Shown in pieces: positions 22,881 to 37,635 of a stretch of 64,000 nt of DNA. The notes beneath the pieces are model-generated. The model was not told the origin of the DNA. It made no database searches and saw only the letters and a program-made list of their open reading frames with translations. The DNA is from Loxodes magnus (lineage: Eukaryota > Ciliophora > Karyorelictea > Loxodida > Loxodidae): the NCBI GenBank assembly GCA_946699065.1, contig CAMPDV010000128.1, positions 124,001-188,000 on the forward strand, given 5' to 3'. The stretch's first letter is position 1, and each line of letters starts with the position of its first letter. Made by a program: the position numbers and the translations under genes.

Positions 22881-25407
22881 CACAAGCAGAATATTAATGA
22901 ACTTTATTCCATTTTAAAAGAGATAGAATAGTAAAAGAGAAAGCTAAATTAGAAATATCTGATATCTAAAGCAAATTTACTTTAAGTGTATAATTATAAA
23001 GTAAATTAAAGTATTAATGCTTAGTTAAAATTAAGATTTACACTTTATTGCTTTATCTTATTATTTAAATGTAAGCTTTCATTTTATCTAAGTATATTTT
23101 AAAAAACAATTGCCTTCCTAGTTAATTTTTATAAAGCCTCTAGCTAATTCTTAAGAAACTATTAAGAGATAAATTTTATTTAGCTTCCTAAATAGATTAT
23201 GACAAATTATATCTCTACTGTGAAAATAATTTTATAATTATAGTTCAAAGTTAAGCTAATTTAAATATATATTTTAGAAGTATTATCAGTTCTTAAGCTA
23301 TCTTAAGAAATTGATCTTCACATTTATTCAATTTATTTAATTTGAGAACTCAAAAAAGCAAAGAATTTTATTTTATGCAGCAACAAAATTCCTAAAAGCT
23401 TCTTTGTTATAAATAGTTTATAAAAAATATAAGATGCTAATAAGATAAATTGAAATTCTACAAAAATTAAACATTTATTATATCTTAAGATTTTATTTCA
23501 GCTTGTCTAGTACATAAAGAAAATTAAATTATATGATATGATTAACTTGCTTATGAAATGTAAGCATATAAGCAGGAATTAAAACATGAAAGGCTTTAAT
23601 ATATTAGATAACAAATAAAATTTAAAAAGCTAATAAATAGCAACTTAAAGTTTCTTTAGCTGTGCTTATTAACAATTAAGGCTTAGAATACACTTAAATT
23701 CAAATAATTATAAAAGAACTTTTCATATATTTAAAATAGCTAAATACATAAAAATAAAGGTATTAGTTTAATTTAAATCTAAATTATTATAAAAGTATAC
23801 ATTGGATTCTCTAACCTTAAGCTTTGCTAAATAGCTTTAATTAAAAAATATTAATTATATCTAATAACCTAAAATAAGAATCTTTAGATTTTAAATTTAT
23901 AGCTAAATATTAACTAAGAAACTATTTAAAGTGCCTTATATTTATTATTCATTAGTAGGGATTTTAATTTTAGGTTAACTTAGATATTTAATGAAGATAA
24001 GAAATGAAATTATAATTATATTTTAGAATTTTTATATTATATGGTTATTTTTTAAATAAATATAGCAAATATATTACAATCTATTCTATACATTCTCATT
24101 ACAATAATTATGAAATTCAAATTGTTTCTTTCATTTTAAATCAAAGCAGATGAATGAAATTTCAAAAATAAGTGCGCCAATTATTCAAATAACACTAAAA
24201 TTTAAAATTGCTTAACTTATAACAAACAAATCAGCTTGGATGTTTAAATCATCTAATTTGAACCTATCAACTACACAAATGTAATTTTTCTTTAAATATA
24301 AAAATTATACCAGATACAACTTCTAAGTTTTTCTAACTTGGTAATTTCTTTTTTTAAATTTATAATATTTTAGTTTTAGATATAAAATGGCAATTCTCTA
24401 AGTATGTATTAATAATTATATATTAATATATTTATCTACTTATCTAAAAAATAGAAGATTCTTTAAAGTGCTAATAGAGTTATTAGCACTTTCTTATAAT
24501 AATCTATGTTATTTTTTAATTTAATTTTATAATTTTTATTTAGCTGCTCTTTAAATTAATATACTTTTCTATTTAACTTATCTAACTATAAAATCCCTCT
24601 ATTGAAAAATTACATTTTTCAAATAAATATTTTAGAATATTACATAGCTTAGTCAAGTTTATAAGCCTTGGCTTTAGCTAAATAAGTTTTTTAAATAAAA
24701 ATGCTATATAAATATTAATTTTACGCTTAGTAAAAATAATCTAATACTGCTTAAGGTAAAGGAATAAAGTTACTCTTATAACTAAATGAATTAATATACA
24801 ACTTAAGAGTAAATTAAGTTTATAATTATTTACTTAAATGAATATCATTATTGTCTAAATATAAGTAATTAGCTTAGATAAGACTTTATCTCTTAAATTT
24901 ATTTGTTGCTTTTATTCTCCAAAGCCAAGGATAAGCTTATTATTAAAAGTGGCTTTAATAATAAATCGTATAAACAAAAGAAGATATACTTATATAAAAT
25001 AGATGATATACCTGATTTATTATATGCTTACATTTTTTTAAAGCCTATATTATTTCTATTGCTTATTTCTATCCATTTATTTTTCTTTCAATTAAGAAAT
25101 TAAATATTAAGTTTTGCTTTGCTTCTGCTTTCTATTTTTATTTTTTATACAAAGATGCTATATTTCTAGCAATAATTCCTAAAAATAGCAGTGGTAAAAT
25201 ATTTATGAAACTGATTAAAAGATTATTTTGATTGTATTTAAATTGGAAATAAATTCATAAGCATTAAGAAAGTTGCACAGTTAGCAGTTATTTTTCATAA
25301 GAAACTCTATTTCATAAATTTAAATTTCTTAAACTCTTAGTTTAAATTATTTTTGCGTTTAATATTTAGTTTAAATAGCGCTTTGTATTTATCTATATAC
25401 TTATATA
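22881..25407. other. AT-rich spacer
   Basis: Weak coding-like stretches (plus strand, around 24149-24340 and 24903-25100) lack motifs or paralogues and are not called. No repeat recognised. Confidence 0.45.
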
Positions 25408-28400
25408 ATGGTAGACTTAAAAGAAAATCTTATAAACAAGGATTTTAAAAATATTCCTTAAGGATTCTCGTCTTTGGATTTATTTGGCCTATTTAGTAAA
25501 GCAATTTCTGGTAAGTATATTGACTAAATATTTAAATATGTTGGCATAAAAGGAAAAGAATTATCAAAAGCAAAAGAACTTCCGCTTAAAGGTGACAACT
25601 TTGCTTTTACCTAAAACGCTAATATAATCAATTACGATATTAAAGGATAAAATTTAGATAAATTTAGTATAACTTCTGGAAAATTTATTAGCACCTTTTA
25701 AGAAACTGGAGGTGAAGTTATTTCCTGTGTGTATTCAAGTCCAAACAGTAAAAAATATTTTATAGGATATTAGACTGGAAAACTTTAATGTTTAGACCCT
25801 AGTTCAATGAAGGTTAAAGGAACTATATAACTCAAAGACTCAATTTTATCAATCACTACTGATGAAAGAGAAGTCTATGTTAGCATAAAAAATGGTAATC
25901 TCGTTCATTTTCCATTTGAAGAAGTTCTTTAAGAATAAGTCTAAGTTATAGATGAGGGCAGTCCAGATAATTATTACTCTCTTTTAAAACTCTCAAGAGA
26001 TAAAAGTTTCCTGGTTGCTTATGTCGATATTGATGAAAAAGAAAAGTTTTATGTTTATAATACTGTTTAAAAGAAAAAGATTTGGGATGGAGTTCTTGAT
26101 CTTTCACCTGATAATATAAGAGAAGATCCCAACAAATTGCTAATTTTATCTAACGATTGCCTAACTTTGTTTGCTCGTTCAGCTAATAATAAAGGAGTGA
26201 CGATATACTCTTTGTTTGATGGAAGTATAGTATCTAATAATGAAGAAATGCATACTAATTATATATTCCAAATTCTTATAGCAAGGGATAGTAAAACTCT
26301 TATTAGTGCTGGAAAAGATAAGAAAATAAAAATTTGGGATATAATTAAATAAAAGCTAATTTCCATTTTCCTTATGCATGAGGATGTAGTTGAAACTTTA
26401 GTTTTCTCTTAAGATGAAAAGTTACTCTTTTCAGGTTCGTTGGACAAAAAGGTTGGAATTTGGTCAATGGAAAAGAAGTTTTTAATAGCCACTTTAACAA
26501 CAGAATTTCCAATAAGAACTCTTTAATTGAGTGATTATGGAGATTATCTCTTTGCAATAGACAAATCTAGCAATAAAAAGTCTATTGCTTATTGGTAATT
26601 ATCAAGTGACGAATACTTTAGAGTAAATGTTTCTTTAAAGGGAGTTTCAAATTGCTATGTGACTCCAGATAATTCTTACTTAGTAACTATGATAAAAAAT
26701 GAATCTCTAACAATTTGGAATACTTAAAGCAGAACTATAGTTGAGTTCTATAGCATCAATGTTGATTATGGATATACTTTAAGAGCACTAAATGGTACCT
26801 CAGATTCCAAATATATAGTTTTTTAAAAAGAAGCATCAGAAATTTCAGTTTGGGAATGTTCATCGTAATAAATAGTAAATACAATACAATTCGCTGAAAA
26901 AATAATGGACATTGTTTTCACGAAAGATAATAAGATAATGTATTGTAGTGGTATTAAAAACTTTTATAAATATGACTTTGAGAATAAAATGTAACTTTAC
27001 TCACATTAAAATCCAGGAAGTCATATGTTATACATTGTAAAGCAAGTAGATGATAAAAAAATGTATTCTACTGGAGGTAGTGATTTTTAAATAGATTTAC
27101 AAAAAGATCTAGACATTTTCACTCCATGACGGCCAGTAAATGATAGTTGGGTAGTTTTTGAGATGAGTCCAGATAGTAGAACTATGGTTATTGGAAGTTA
27201 TAGCACTGGACGTTTATATGTTAATAATACAGAAACTAATGAAGTTGAAAGAACATTAGATGGACACACTAAGCCAGTCAAAATGGTAGCTTTTACTCCT
27301 GATGGAAAATTTTTGATTTCTAGATCTGAAAGTGAATCAATAATCTGAAATATGCAGAATGGGAAAATAATTATTACAATAGAGGAGGATTTTGGAATAG
27401 TTACATCAACTAATAGATATTGTGTAGCTGTCATTTAAGATGGACTCTATAAACCCTGAAACTATAAAATTTTAGGATAATTTTCTGATGAATTTAAAGA
27501 CGATAAAGAAGCAGATAATCAAGAAGAAGCAAGCCATGTTAAAGAGATAAAATTAGCCGGATAATATAATCAAATTGCTCCTCTCTTCATATAAAGCATG
27601 ATTTAAGAAAAATAATCTCTGCAAGATAAATATATTGAGATACTTAAAAAAGTAGTAGTAATGCCTCACAAAGTCAACATAGTACATTATTTTGCTTATA
27701 CTAACAATTCTTAGTCTCTAAAAAAAGCCTTGAATATTGAATGTCCGTATATGAAAGATAGATAAAATAAAAGTCCTCTTGAGTATGCTATTTAAAGGAA
27801 AAGCTATGAATGTTCATCAATATTAATTGATTATATTATAAACTAGGATTAAGGCATTTATTCCAAGATTTCTCCTAAAGAGTTAATCGATCTTATTATG
27901 TTTTCCCCAACTAATCTTATGGAATTTTTTGATGGGTCACGTGAAAAGTAAGAATCTAATCTACCATCTTACGGAGTTATAAAGAGAGAACCTACTTCTT
28001 TTATAGCATTAGAAACTCCTTATCTTTCTATCGAATAAGCAAACGCTATCATCCATGATTAGAAGCAATTAGATAACAATTAAAAAAAAATTTAAATGAC
28101 AGAATAAGTAGATGAAAATTAAGCTCCAATAGCTTTTAACGTTATTAAATTTAAATATAACTATGAACCTGGTACGGAAGCAAGCTTATAATTTCATGAA
28201 GCTCTAGCTAATGTAGAATCTTTGAATACGTTTAGATCAAAAACTATATAATAAATACTTGAATATAAATGGAATTTAGTCAAGAATCAGACTTATGTTA
28301 TTGGATTAATTTACTTTGCTTATATTTTAATTCTTGCTTACTTTTGTACTATAACTGAGAGGAATTAACATGTTGAATATTTTCTGCTAGCTTTTGCCAT

Positions 28401-29283
28401 CTATTTTATTAGCTTTGAAGCATTCTAATGATTCCTTAATGGTAAAAATTACTTCAATGATATTTGGAATATATTTGATCTTGGCAGATCATTGATGCTA
28501 CTATTTTTCTCTCTTAAAATAATTAATCAGGATATTTCTGGAGAAGAAGATGATTCATTTCTTTCTTTAATAATTTTAATATCCTGGATTAGGTTGCTCT
28601 CTTATTTAAGATTATTTAAGTAAACAAGAGTCTTAATAAGTTTACTTGTTTAGGTTCTAATTGATATGATTCCGTTTTTCATTGTTCTAATTACAGCTCT
28701 GACAGGATTTATTTTTTCTTTTTACGTTCTTCAACAAAAAAGCGATTTTTCATTTTCTTTTACACATATTTACAGACTTATGTATGGAGATTTTACTCCT
28801 GAGGAATACAGCACTGCTTAGTGGATCCTTTTCTTTATCTCTTCACTTCTTTTACCATTGATAATGCTTAATATGTTGATCGCTATCATGTCTGATACAT
28901 ATGCTAAAGTAATGGGAGAAATTGTGCCTTCAGACTATCGTGAGCTTAATCAGATGATTCTTGAATAAGAATAGCTCTTATTTTGGAAAAGGAAAATGAA
29001 TTAAGACAAATTAACTTATCTTCATTCTGTAGAATACTTATAAAAAGAAGAGCTAGGTCAATGGGAAGGTCAAACACAATAGATGATCAAGCTAATGAAA
29101 AGTTCAGGTTAAATAGACTAAACTGGTTAGAAGCAAATGTTTGCGAAAGTGGACGCTATCTTAAATCTATTATTAATAATGAATAGAGACACAAATCTCA
29201 AATTTAACGAGCAAAAGAAAAGACTCGATAATGTAGTGACCATTGTCCAAGGAAACGAACTAAAAAAAGTTGAATAGCCATGA
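25408..29283 (+). CDS. WD40-repeat / six-TM cation channel fusion protein
   Basis: 1291 residues, ATG 25408 to TGA 29281, no intron needed. Residues ~1-680 contain WD40-type repeats (KIWDII, VGIWSM, LTIWNT, SVWECS, FTPDGKFLISRSES). A middle region (~750-830) resembles the ankyrin-like linker of ciliate WD40 channels. Six TM segments follow: S1 ~962-983, S2 ~988-1007, S3 ~1018-1040, S4 ~1052-1075 with Arg/Lys, S5 ~1082-1108, pore region ~1114-1131 with YGDF, and S6 ~1137-1163 ending LNMLIAIMSDTYAKV, typical of TRP/ion_trans channels. The tail has the LLFWKRK and QWEGQ motifs familiar from ciliate channels. Likely a plasma- or ciliary-membrane cation channel with a beta-propeller sensor; ion and ligand unknown. 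TGA at 27127, 27346, 27457 and 28429 are all at Trp-like positions, one of them the WD40 'IIW' site. Confidence 0.92.
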
Positions 29284-32200
29284 CCTAGATAATAACTTTC
29301 TTAAATAGTTAATAAATTGTAATTATATCTACTTTTATTTAAGGTAATTTCTGCCTTATATATCTTTAGTTATTTGCATCTCAATTTAACTTAATATTAA
29401 AGGCATATTATTTCAACCTAATTAAAGGTAAGCATTAAAGAAGTTTTATGGAAAATAAGTTTAGCTATGAATATCTATGCTTATATAAGTATTAAGAGGT
29501 AAATTTAATAAAATAAATAATTAAAGTAAATATGATAAACCAGCTTTTTAGCTGCGAGCAAACTTAGATTAATTTAATTTTTAATTTCTTTTAATTTTTG
29601 AATATAAATGTTGAAAATATTAAGGATTACTAATTAATTAAGGTTTAGACTTAGCAAATCACATTTATAATACAATACTCATGTTATTAAGCCAATGATA
29701 AATAAAGAGATTTAGATTCTATAGTAAAAAGGTATTACTAACCTAATGATTATATTAATTTGAGTATTTTTGTATCTATTTCTTAATTTAATAAATTCTT
29801 AATTTAAGAATTAAACTACAAATCTTATAATATAAAGGATTTAATTTAAAAATATCTAAAAATTATAAATAAATACATTTCATAAACTAATTTAAATTTC
29901 TTATTCTTCTTAATTCATGTTTAAATTAACTTCAAACCTACAAGTTAAGTTTATAGATAGAAAGTTAAGTTCTCAAATGTTTTTACAATAATTGACTTAA
30001 TAAAATTTAGAAATAAATATAAATAATGATTAAATATATCCATTAAGCAATTTGCTTAATTCTTTATAAATCTTTAATTTAAAATAAATATTTGTATTTT
30101 ATTTTAATCTTCTAATTTAAAATAAATGATATATAGTTAACTAAAAGAATAACTCTATCTAACAAATAAATTATTTATTGTAAACTAATGTTATTAATAC
30201 AATTTTAAAAATATATTATTATATTACTTTAACGAAATGATGTAAACTATTAATTAATAGATATTTAATTAACTCTTTCAGTCTTTTAATTATTTCATTT
30301 TAATAATGCTTCACTAAATTATGATATATCTGATTTCATTATTTTTCTCTTATTATATTATAATATCAATTATGTTTAAAACTTTCAAATTTTAAGCATT
30401 CATATATGAATTAAAAGAAATATAACTTTAAATAGCAAAATGATGCATGTATTTCAGGTATAAACAATAGAAGAAAAAAATAATCGATGTAGATTTGGAA
30501 AGATATTGATATTAATAAAATTTAAAATATATTAAGAAGGCATTAAATATAAATTTTAATAAGATATTTTGGAAAAATAGATATTTCAATAATTTTAGGA
30601 TTCTAAGTAATTAAAATTTTAAATAAAATATAATATTAAAAGTAAATTTGTTTACATTTTTGAACATTTATATAATAAAATCACTATATATTCACTATTT
30701 TAGAACAAAAGATTATATTAAAGAAATTATAAATTTATAATTTAGAAAATAAAACTATTAATTTTAATTAAAAAAACTAAAATATTAATATATTTAAAGT
30801 TTATTTTACAAATTTAAATAAACTTAGCTAATCAATTTAATAATTTCTAATATTAATAACATTTACTTTTATTCTCAATATTATAATATCAAGATAACAA
30901 ATATCTGCTTGAGGAAAGAAAAAATTAAGATATGGAATATATTTAAATAAATTGTTAGATTTTTTGTTTTATTTTTGAAATTCATAATAATGAAATGATT
31001 TTTTTTAAGAGCTATGAAGCAGTTTAAAATAAATAATAATGATATGAACTAAAATAACTATAAATTTATATAAATTGATTAATATAAAATATCTTTAATT
31101 TTAATTTTCCCCATATTATAATTGAAAAAATTGGTGTAGATATTGTATATATAATATGTTAATTTAAATAAAAAAGATATAAATTTAATTAGATTTACAT
31201 TTATATATTAGATTTTGTGCTTTATATTTATTATTCTATAAACTTCTCTTTTCAAAATAGAGATAATTGTCTTTATTAATATAAAATTTGGTAAAATTAA
31301 AAAATAAGATCCTTCCAATTAAATATTTAAGATTAAGTAGTTGAATAATGATTTAAAATAGCTAGAATATAAATAAATTAAATTAAAAGAAAAATATAAA
31401 AATAACAAGGCTTTTTAAATTACTTCTATAAAAATTACCTAATTTACTATTATGGTTCAATAATGTCTGTTATGGATTAATTATTTTTATTAGATAGATA
31501 TCAAGATATTTTTGATATTATGTATTTTAGTTATATAACGTTGCAAAATTAGTAAGGATTTAATATTAATTGCTAATATCATTTTAATGATACAAATAAA
31601 ATGTTTATTTTACTTTTTTATGTTTTATTTAAGTGAAAAAGATAAGTATTTCATTAAAAATAATTATTTTAAAATAATAACCAAAAATTTACATGCATCA
31701 ACAAATTCTATCTAGAAGAAAAAAGTATGAAATACAAAATTCTTTAATACTAGAAAGAAGTGATATGATATTAATGAATAATAGATATACATTTAACCCT
31801 TTAATATATTGGATTATTATTTAAAAGTAGAAAAAATAAAAATTGAATAGCCAAATAAATAAATTAGAATTAATAAAAATTAGAAAGAAAATATAAAATA
31901 CTTTATCAATTTATTAATACTTAGCTATTATAGTTAAAAATTAAAATGCTTATTTAATAATTAAAGTTATAAAGTTTTTAAAGAAAGTCAAAAAATTAGT
32001 AATTTTAATTAGATTATGTAAAATATATAACAACAATAAGTTTATTTCAAAATTTAACCTTTTTATTAAGTTTTAATTACTTACATATAAAAGCTATTTT
32101 ATTTAAAATAAAAATTAGATAAAATAAATAATTATAGCTGAAACTTATAATGAAGATAATAAATTAATAAAAGACATAGTATATTACAATTTAAAAAAAT

Positions 32201-34097
32201 AAAAGTTTGCGGAAATAATTTGTATATTAATAACAGTTTTAAAATAGGCATCTTTAAAATGTAAAATTTAATTTCTTACAATAATTTAGACTTTTCTCTT
32301 AAATTAAAAAATTTATAATTTCTTGAATAACTACAGATATAAACTTATTATAGTAATAGTTAAAAGCTGATAATGTTAATAAATAATTAATTATTAAAAC
32401 AAAATGTAATAATTAATATAACTAATAACTTTTAATCTAAATGAAAGTGTTTCTTTTATAATTAGAGCTAAAATTAAGATATTTTTATTAAAGATTAATT
32501 GATAAACTTTGAAAAACTTTATAAATAAACCAATTAATAGTTTTCATTCTTAACTTATGATTTACTACTAAAATTTTATTAAAATATTTGTATATAAATT
32601 AAATTAAAAAATTACTTGGATAATCTCAAAATATTAATAGTAAATATATTTTTAAAATAAATAATAAAATCTTTAGCTTTAATCTCATGAAAAATCTAAA
32701 AAATAATATTTTAAAATTTATTAATAATATTTATCTTTAAATTAAAAATTATTAGAAATCAATAAATTTAAATAATTAATTTTTATTTATTTATAAAACA
32801 ATTTTATTAAAAGCTTAGCATCTTTTTATTTAATTATATTCATTATATTTATTTTCATAAATCATTCTTTAAAAATTCCACTCATTTATTTTTTATTCAT
32901 TAGAGAAAATCTCTAGTCACTGATAATTTTAGTTTCATATAAATTAAAAAAGTAACTAATTTTTGCTTTATACTTATTAAAAAGTAAACTATAAATTAAA
33001 ATATTGTTTTGGATTATCGTTTATTAAGGATAAATTTTAAAAAGTAATTAATAATTTTATTTATTTATTTTCCAATTTAATATCTTTAAATAAAATAATC
33101 ATTTAATTAAGTTTAATTTTAAAAAAGTATTAACTATCTTTTTAATTTTAATTTAAATAGAAGAATTTTAAAATTTAAATATTGTTGAGAAAAACATCAA
33201 AACTATTTACCATGGCATTCTTATATTCATTACAACTATATAAACTTCTATTATATAACTATGATATAAATTTTAATTTATAAGACTCATAACTATTAAA
33301 ATATTGGGTATAATTACTAGATTATAATTTAAATACTAAAATAATAAATTTAAACTATTTTATTTTGATTTAGTTATTTTAAGATTAGATATTTTAAAAT
33401 CTTATAAACTTATTTAATGTAAATCTTTACATTTGAAAGAATTAAAATTAAAGTTTATAAAACATTTATATACAATAGAATAAATCTCATTTTTAAATTA
33501 TTTACCATTAAATATCTTATTATTTGCATAAAGCACTAGGAATTAATAAATTCTACATATAATAGTTAAGAATTTAATGAAGTATTATATCTAGAGTAAA
33601 CTTTATTATTTTTATATTACAACCTTTTTATTTTTTATTCTATTTTTCTTAAAAAAATTTAATAAAAAAGATTTTAATTTAAATTTTAAAACAAAAGCCT
33701 AATTAAGTAATTTAAATTTATTAATTACTATTTAACTTTTATTTAAACTAAATCAGATTTAAATTAAAATTTTATTATTCTTTAATTTTAAGCAACAATT
33801 AGCTTTCTTAAATAGACTATTATACTTAGATTTAAATCAAATAATATCAACTTATAAATAATTGTAATATTTATCTTCTCATAGTTTTAAGTATAAAAAT
33901 AATAAAATTTTAGAATTTAATGTGTTATTAATAAAAATTTAAATTAGCTTTTAGTTTAGCAATTTATTATTTATTTAGAAATATAATAAGTAATTATTTC
34001 TAATTTATTATTTTTACAATTAGAATAAAACTAAGAAAGATTTAATTTTATTTAATATTATTTAATATATTTTTACCGTTATTCATTTAAGTAATCA
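29284..34097. other. Long AT-rich spacer
   Basis: Nearly 5 kb of extremely AT-rich sequence. No motif, RNA gene or internal repeat is recognisable on either strand. Confidence 0.5.
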
Positions 34098-35700
34098 ATG
34101 TGCTTTTAGAAACTATCAACTCAATTATCTTGCTTCATTAAACTTTCTAGTTTTTTTCTCTTGATCTTCTATCTAATTGTTCCAATTAGTGATGCAATTC
34201 TTGCAATCATACATCGTCTTGCTCTAAAATTTAAATTCTTCTTCGAAGCATGTTTGAATAAAAAATCCTTGAATCAATTTGCAAAAATAGTATCGAGTAA
34301 GGAAATTATGATTTACATAGCTTTAGTTATAGTTATGAGTTTAAGTGCTTGCAATTTCTGAAATATTGGAATTCTTATATAACATTTAATAAGACTTCAT
34401 ATGTCCATATTTGTGTACTAGCATCTTAGTTCCTCCAAATACATATATCTTAATGCTTAATGTTATAATATCTTTATTTTAAATGAACTAGAAATTATAA
34501 GAAAAAGTTCTTAGCTTATAAATGGGAATTATTTCTCTTATCACATGCTTATTTTGATTGCATAAATGTATATGGAAATTAATTAATTAAATTATCAATT
34601 TCTCTAAAATAAAGAAATGCAGACGGCATTGTATTCATCCTACTTACTGTATCTTAAAAGAATTTTATTTGTATTATTTTTGATTCTATTAAAAATCCTT
34701 TGCTGTCACTAACGTTCTTAAAATTTATTTAGAAGTGTTAGGATTCTTTTTTCAAATTATTAAAATAGTTAAGGTACCACTTTATGATTTTTCAAAAAGG
34801 AATCCTATAACAGGATTAGGTTTAAGCTTCTAAGTCTAATTTATTAAAATTTAATTACTTCATTATGATATAATATTCAAAAGGTAACCATTATAATTAT
34901 ATGGGGCAAGAATCGCTAAATTTTGAGTTTGAACTTTATTATGTAAGTCTTGCTTTTTTTCTCTAATTAACATTTGGGTTACTTTTATTTTTTTAACTCC
35001 TTGAACTATTACACAATAACTACTGATCCATACTCTGCTTTGGAAAAAGAAGAAACAAAGAACTATAAATTTTAAATAGTAAAATGTTTACTTTATTTGT
35101 TCCTTTCTATTAAAATAAAGTTCTTTAATTAGCTATTTTTCTTTTTTGTCCGAAATAAAGCTGCTAATTATATTTAGGGTAATCAATTATAGTTAGTTTT
35201 TTACGAATTAGTCTTAAATTTACGAAAATTATTAATTAGAACTTAATGAATGTGATTGCATTACTCTTCCAAATTTTATTCTTCAATAGCTTGGAAATTA
35301 CTTAAGCATCCCTAAAATTTAGGTTATAATATTCTCAAATATTAAAGATATAATTTTATTGATCTTAAAATAATCTAGAAGCAAGTATTTAAGATTTGTA
35401 TTTATATTTTTTGTGTGTAGATTTAATAAAATAGGAAATTATCTGTATCAAGTTCACTATATGAGACATAAAATTAGAGAATTGGCTACTACACAATCTT
35501 ACAGTAAGTTCTTAAGTTAAAAACTTCTAAAAGTATCAAAATAATTAACTATTTACAAATCTTATTCTTAAATACACTATTTTACAATCTTAGAGTATTA
35601 TCCTTTATATATTCTAATTTATTACTTCCATTTCCATACAAAAGAATCATTCAAACCTCCAAAGGCATTCTCCTACTACATTAAAAATAAGTTCTAGGCT
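34098..35700 (+). other. Possible decayed membrane-protein gene
   Basis: From ATG 34098 one frame gives hydrophobic stretches (FFLLIFYLIVPISDAILAII; IMIYIALVIVMSLSACNF) and later DPYSALEKEETKNY near 35030. From about 35240 the more protein-like reading is one frame over (LNECDCITLPNFILQQLGNY...; VHYMRHKIRELATTQSYSKF). A frameshifted multi-TM gene would explain this. I see no known domain, and AT-rich chance readings are a serious alternative. Confidence 0.3.
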
Positions 35701-36495
35701 TTATTATGATGAATGATATAATAAATAATTCTAAATAAACATAAAGGAAATAGTGGGAATTTTATATTCACAAATTAAAAACCCAAATTTAATAAATTTG
35801 ACTAATAAAGTAAAACTAATAAAAAATCTATTATAATTAACTAAGAACCAGAAAATAAAATAGAATCTTAGAATCTATTAAATCTCAAGAAAATACCTAG
35901 TTTGATTCTTTAACAAATTGATTATTTTATTTCTTTATCTGAATAAAATTTTATCTTAATGAACTTTAAGAATTTAAAGAATAGAGGAATAAATAAAGCT
36001 AAACAATTTAAAAAACCATAATATATTTTGGTAATAAGGATTAATAATTAAAATTCTCCTCATCGTTTAATTTATAACCTTTTTCCATAGATTTCAAACA
36101 TATAGTTTTATAATAAATTTTATATATTATTCTAATAAAGCTTATCAATATACTAAGCTTATAAAAAATAACTATTAACTAATGTTTAATTTAGTTAAAA
36201 TTCATTTTATAATGAAAAATATTTAAGATTAAATAGAATATTTTAGGAAGATTTTTTAGCATTAAGATATATAATAATTAGTTAATTACAACATTTTTAG
36301 TGATATAAAATAATAGCCTATTTTATTTCTAAATTTATTTTTTCTTATAAATTAATAAATTATTAATTATAAAACATAGTTATTAAATATATTATACAAT
36401 TAACTTAGCAACTAGAACCATTAAGAATTTTTTATTTCTTTTTTAACTATTAAATGATAGCTCAACATTTCAATAAAAGTTTTTATTATCTAATA
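35701..36495. other. AT-rich spacer, nothing identified
   Basis: No supportable feature. Confidence 0.5.
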
Positions 36496-37001
36496 TTTTT
36501 TTAAAATCGCCATAGTTGTTTGAAGGTGAACAACAAGGTCATCTTCATCAGAGGTTGGGGAAGTTAAGTACCCATAATCGACTTTATGTCTTCCTCTGCT
36601 TTGGTTTGGCCTCGAGATATAAGATTCTTAGACCTTCGACACTGATTTTGTTTATTTTTAATTCTGGAACTAAAAAGAAATAATATTGCGAGCTTCATCA
36701 GAGGTGGAGAATTTAAGTACCCATAATTGATACATGTCGTCCTCTGTTTTGGTGATGCAATGAGACACAATCCTGCCATGTCCTTGGACCTCCAACAAGT
36801 AGAAAATATTACGAGTATTCTAAAATTATATCAGTATTGAACATTTTTATCAGTACTGAATAATTATACCAGTATTGAACAAGGTCTACCAGTATCTGAT
36901 AATTTTATCAGTAACAAACATTCTTGTCAGTATGAAACATTTTTTTAAAGAACTGCGCACCAATGAGAGTGTTACGAGCTCTATAATCAAATTTATTTAT
37001 A
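36496..37001 (+). repeat. Solo copy of the terminal inverted repeat
   Basis: Full-length match to the left arm at 17921-18430 (both modules, the ~20 bp repeat tract and the inner CTGCGCACCAATGAGAGTG end), but visibly more diverged and with no partner arm within the window. A one-base length difference in the middle breaks the minus-strand open frame seen in the paired arms. Could be a remnant of a lost element or one end of an element whose other arm has decayed. Confidence 0.9.
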
Positions 37002-37214
37002 TTACTATCTAAAATAATTAAATATTATGGTAATTTAAGCAAATATTAAAATTTGGCCTTAAATTTGTTTAAAATATTAAAACTATATAACTTATATAAA
37101 ATGTATTGGTTTTTTTTTTTTAATTTAAATAACAGGAATATTTTAGTCTAAAGATCTAGAAATTCATATTTATTGTCAAATAATATCTCGAGAATTTTAA
37201 GATTTATAAGAAGT

Positions 37215-37635
37215 AAAAATCCAAATAAATTAGCTTATATAATAAAATTGATGTTTAGAGTTGTAGCAAAACATTATTTATAAATAATCCTTGCAAAATG
37301 AGGATTAGAGTAAAACTTATTTAATTTTACAATTTGTTTCATTATTAAAATAAGTTATGACTAATTTATTATAATTGGATCTTTTAGAATGCTCTAAAAT
37401 TTCTAGCATCTAGACTTTATTTTTTTAATTTAGATTTTAATTTAATGAAAGGCAAGATTTTGGTATAATTATTGGAGTTAATAAGTTTTATGATGATTTT
37501 AACTTGTAATAGTTATATAGAAGCTTAAAATAATTTCCAAGGCTTATGCTTTTTATATTATTTGATCTAAAAGTATGAGAAATGTGAATCAATTTATTTT
37601 AGTAGTATGTCTATAAAGTTTTACTCTTTTTAATT
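37215..37635 (+). repeat. Diverged dispersed repeat, copy 2
   Basis: Counterpart of 8660-9045, same orientation, with the same ordered short blocks. It is not followed by the relic gene that abuts the first copy, so the two repeats are independent units. Confidence 0.6.

Noticed and set aside
28983..29186. Open frame under the standard code overlapping the end of the channel gene
   Set aside because: The channel's own frame continues with the LLFWKRK and QWEGQ motifs expected of ciliate channel tails, so this is a shadow frame.
25408..29283. Reading the channel gene as a pseudogene with four nonsense TGA (Tetrahymena-type code)
   Set aside because: All TGA fall at Trp-like positions and none elsewhere in 1291 codons, and there is no frameshift, which decay would not produce.
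36564..36779. Minus-strand protein (MAGLCLIASPKQRTT...) encoded in the inverted-repeat arms
   Set aside because: A one-base length difference between arm copies changes the frame, so the reading is not conserved as protein.
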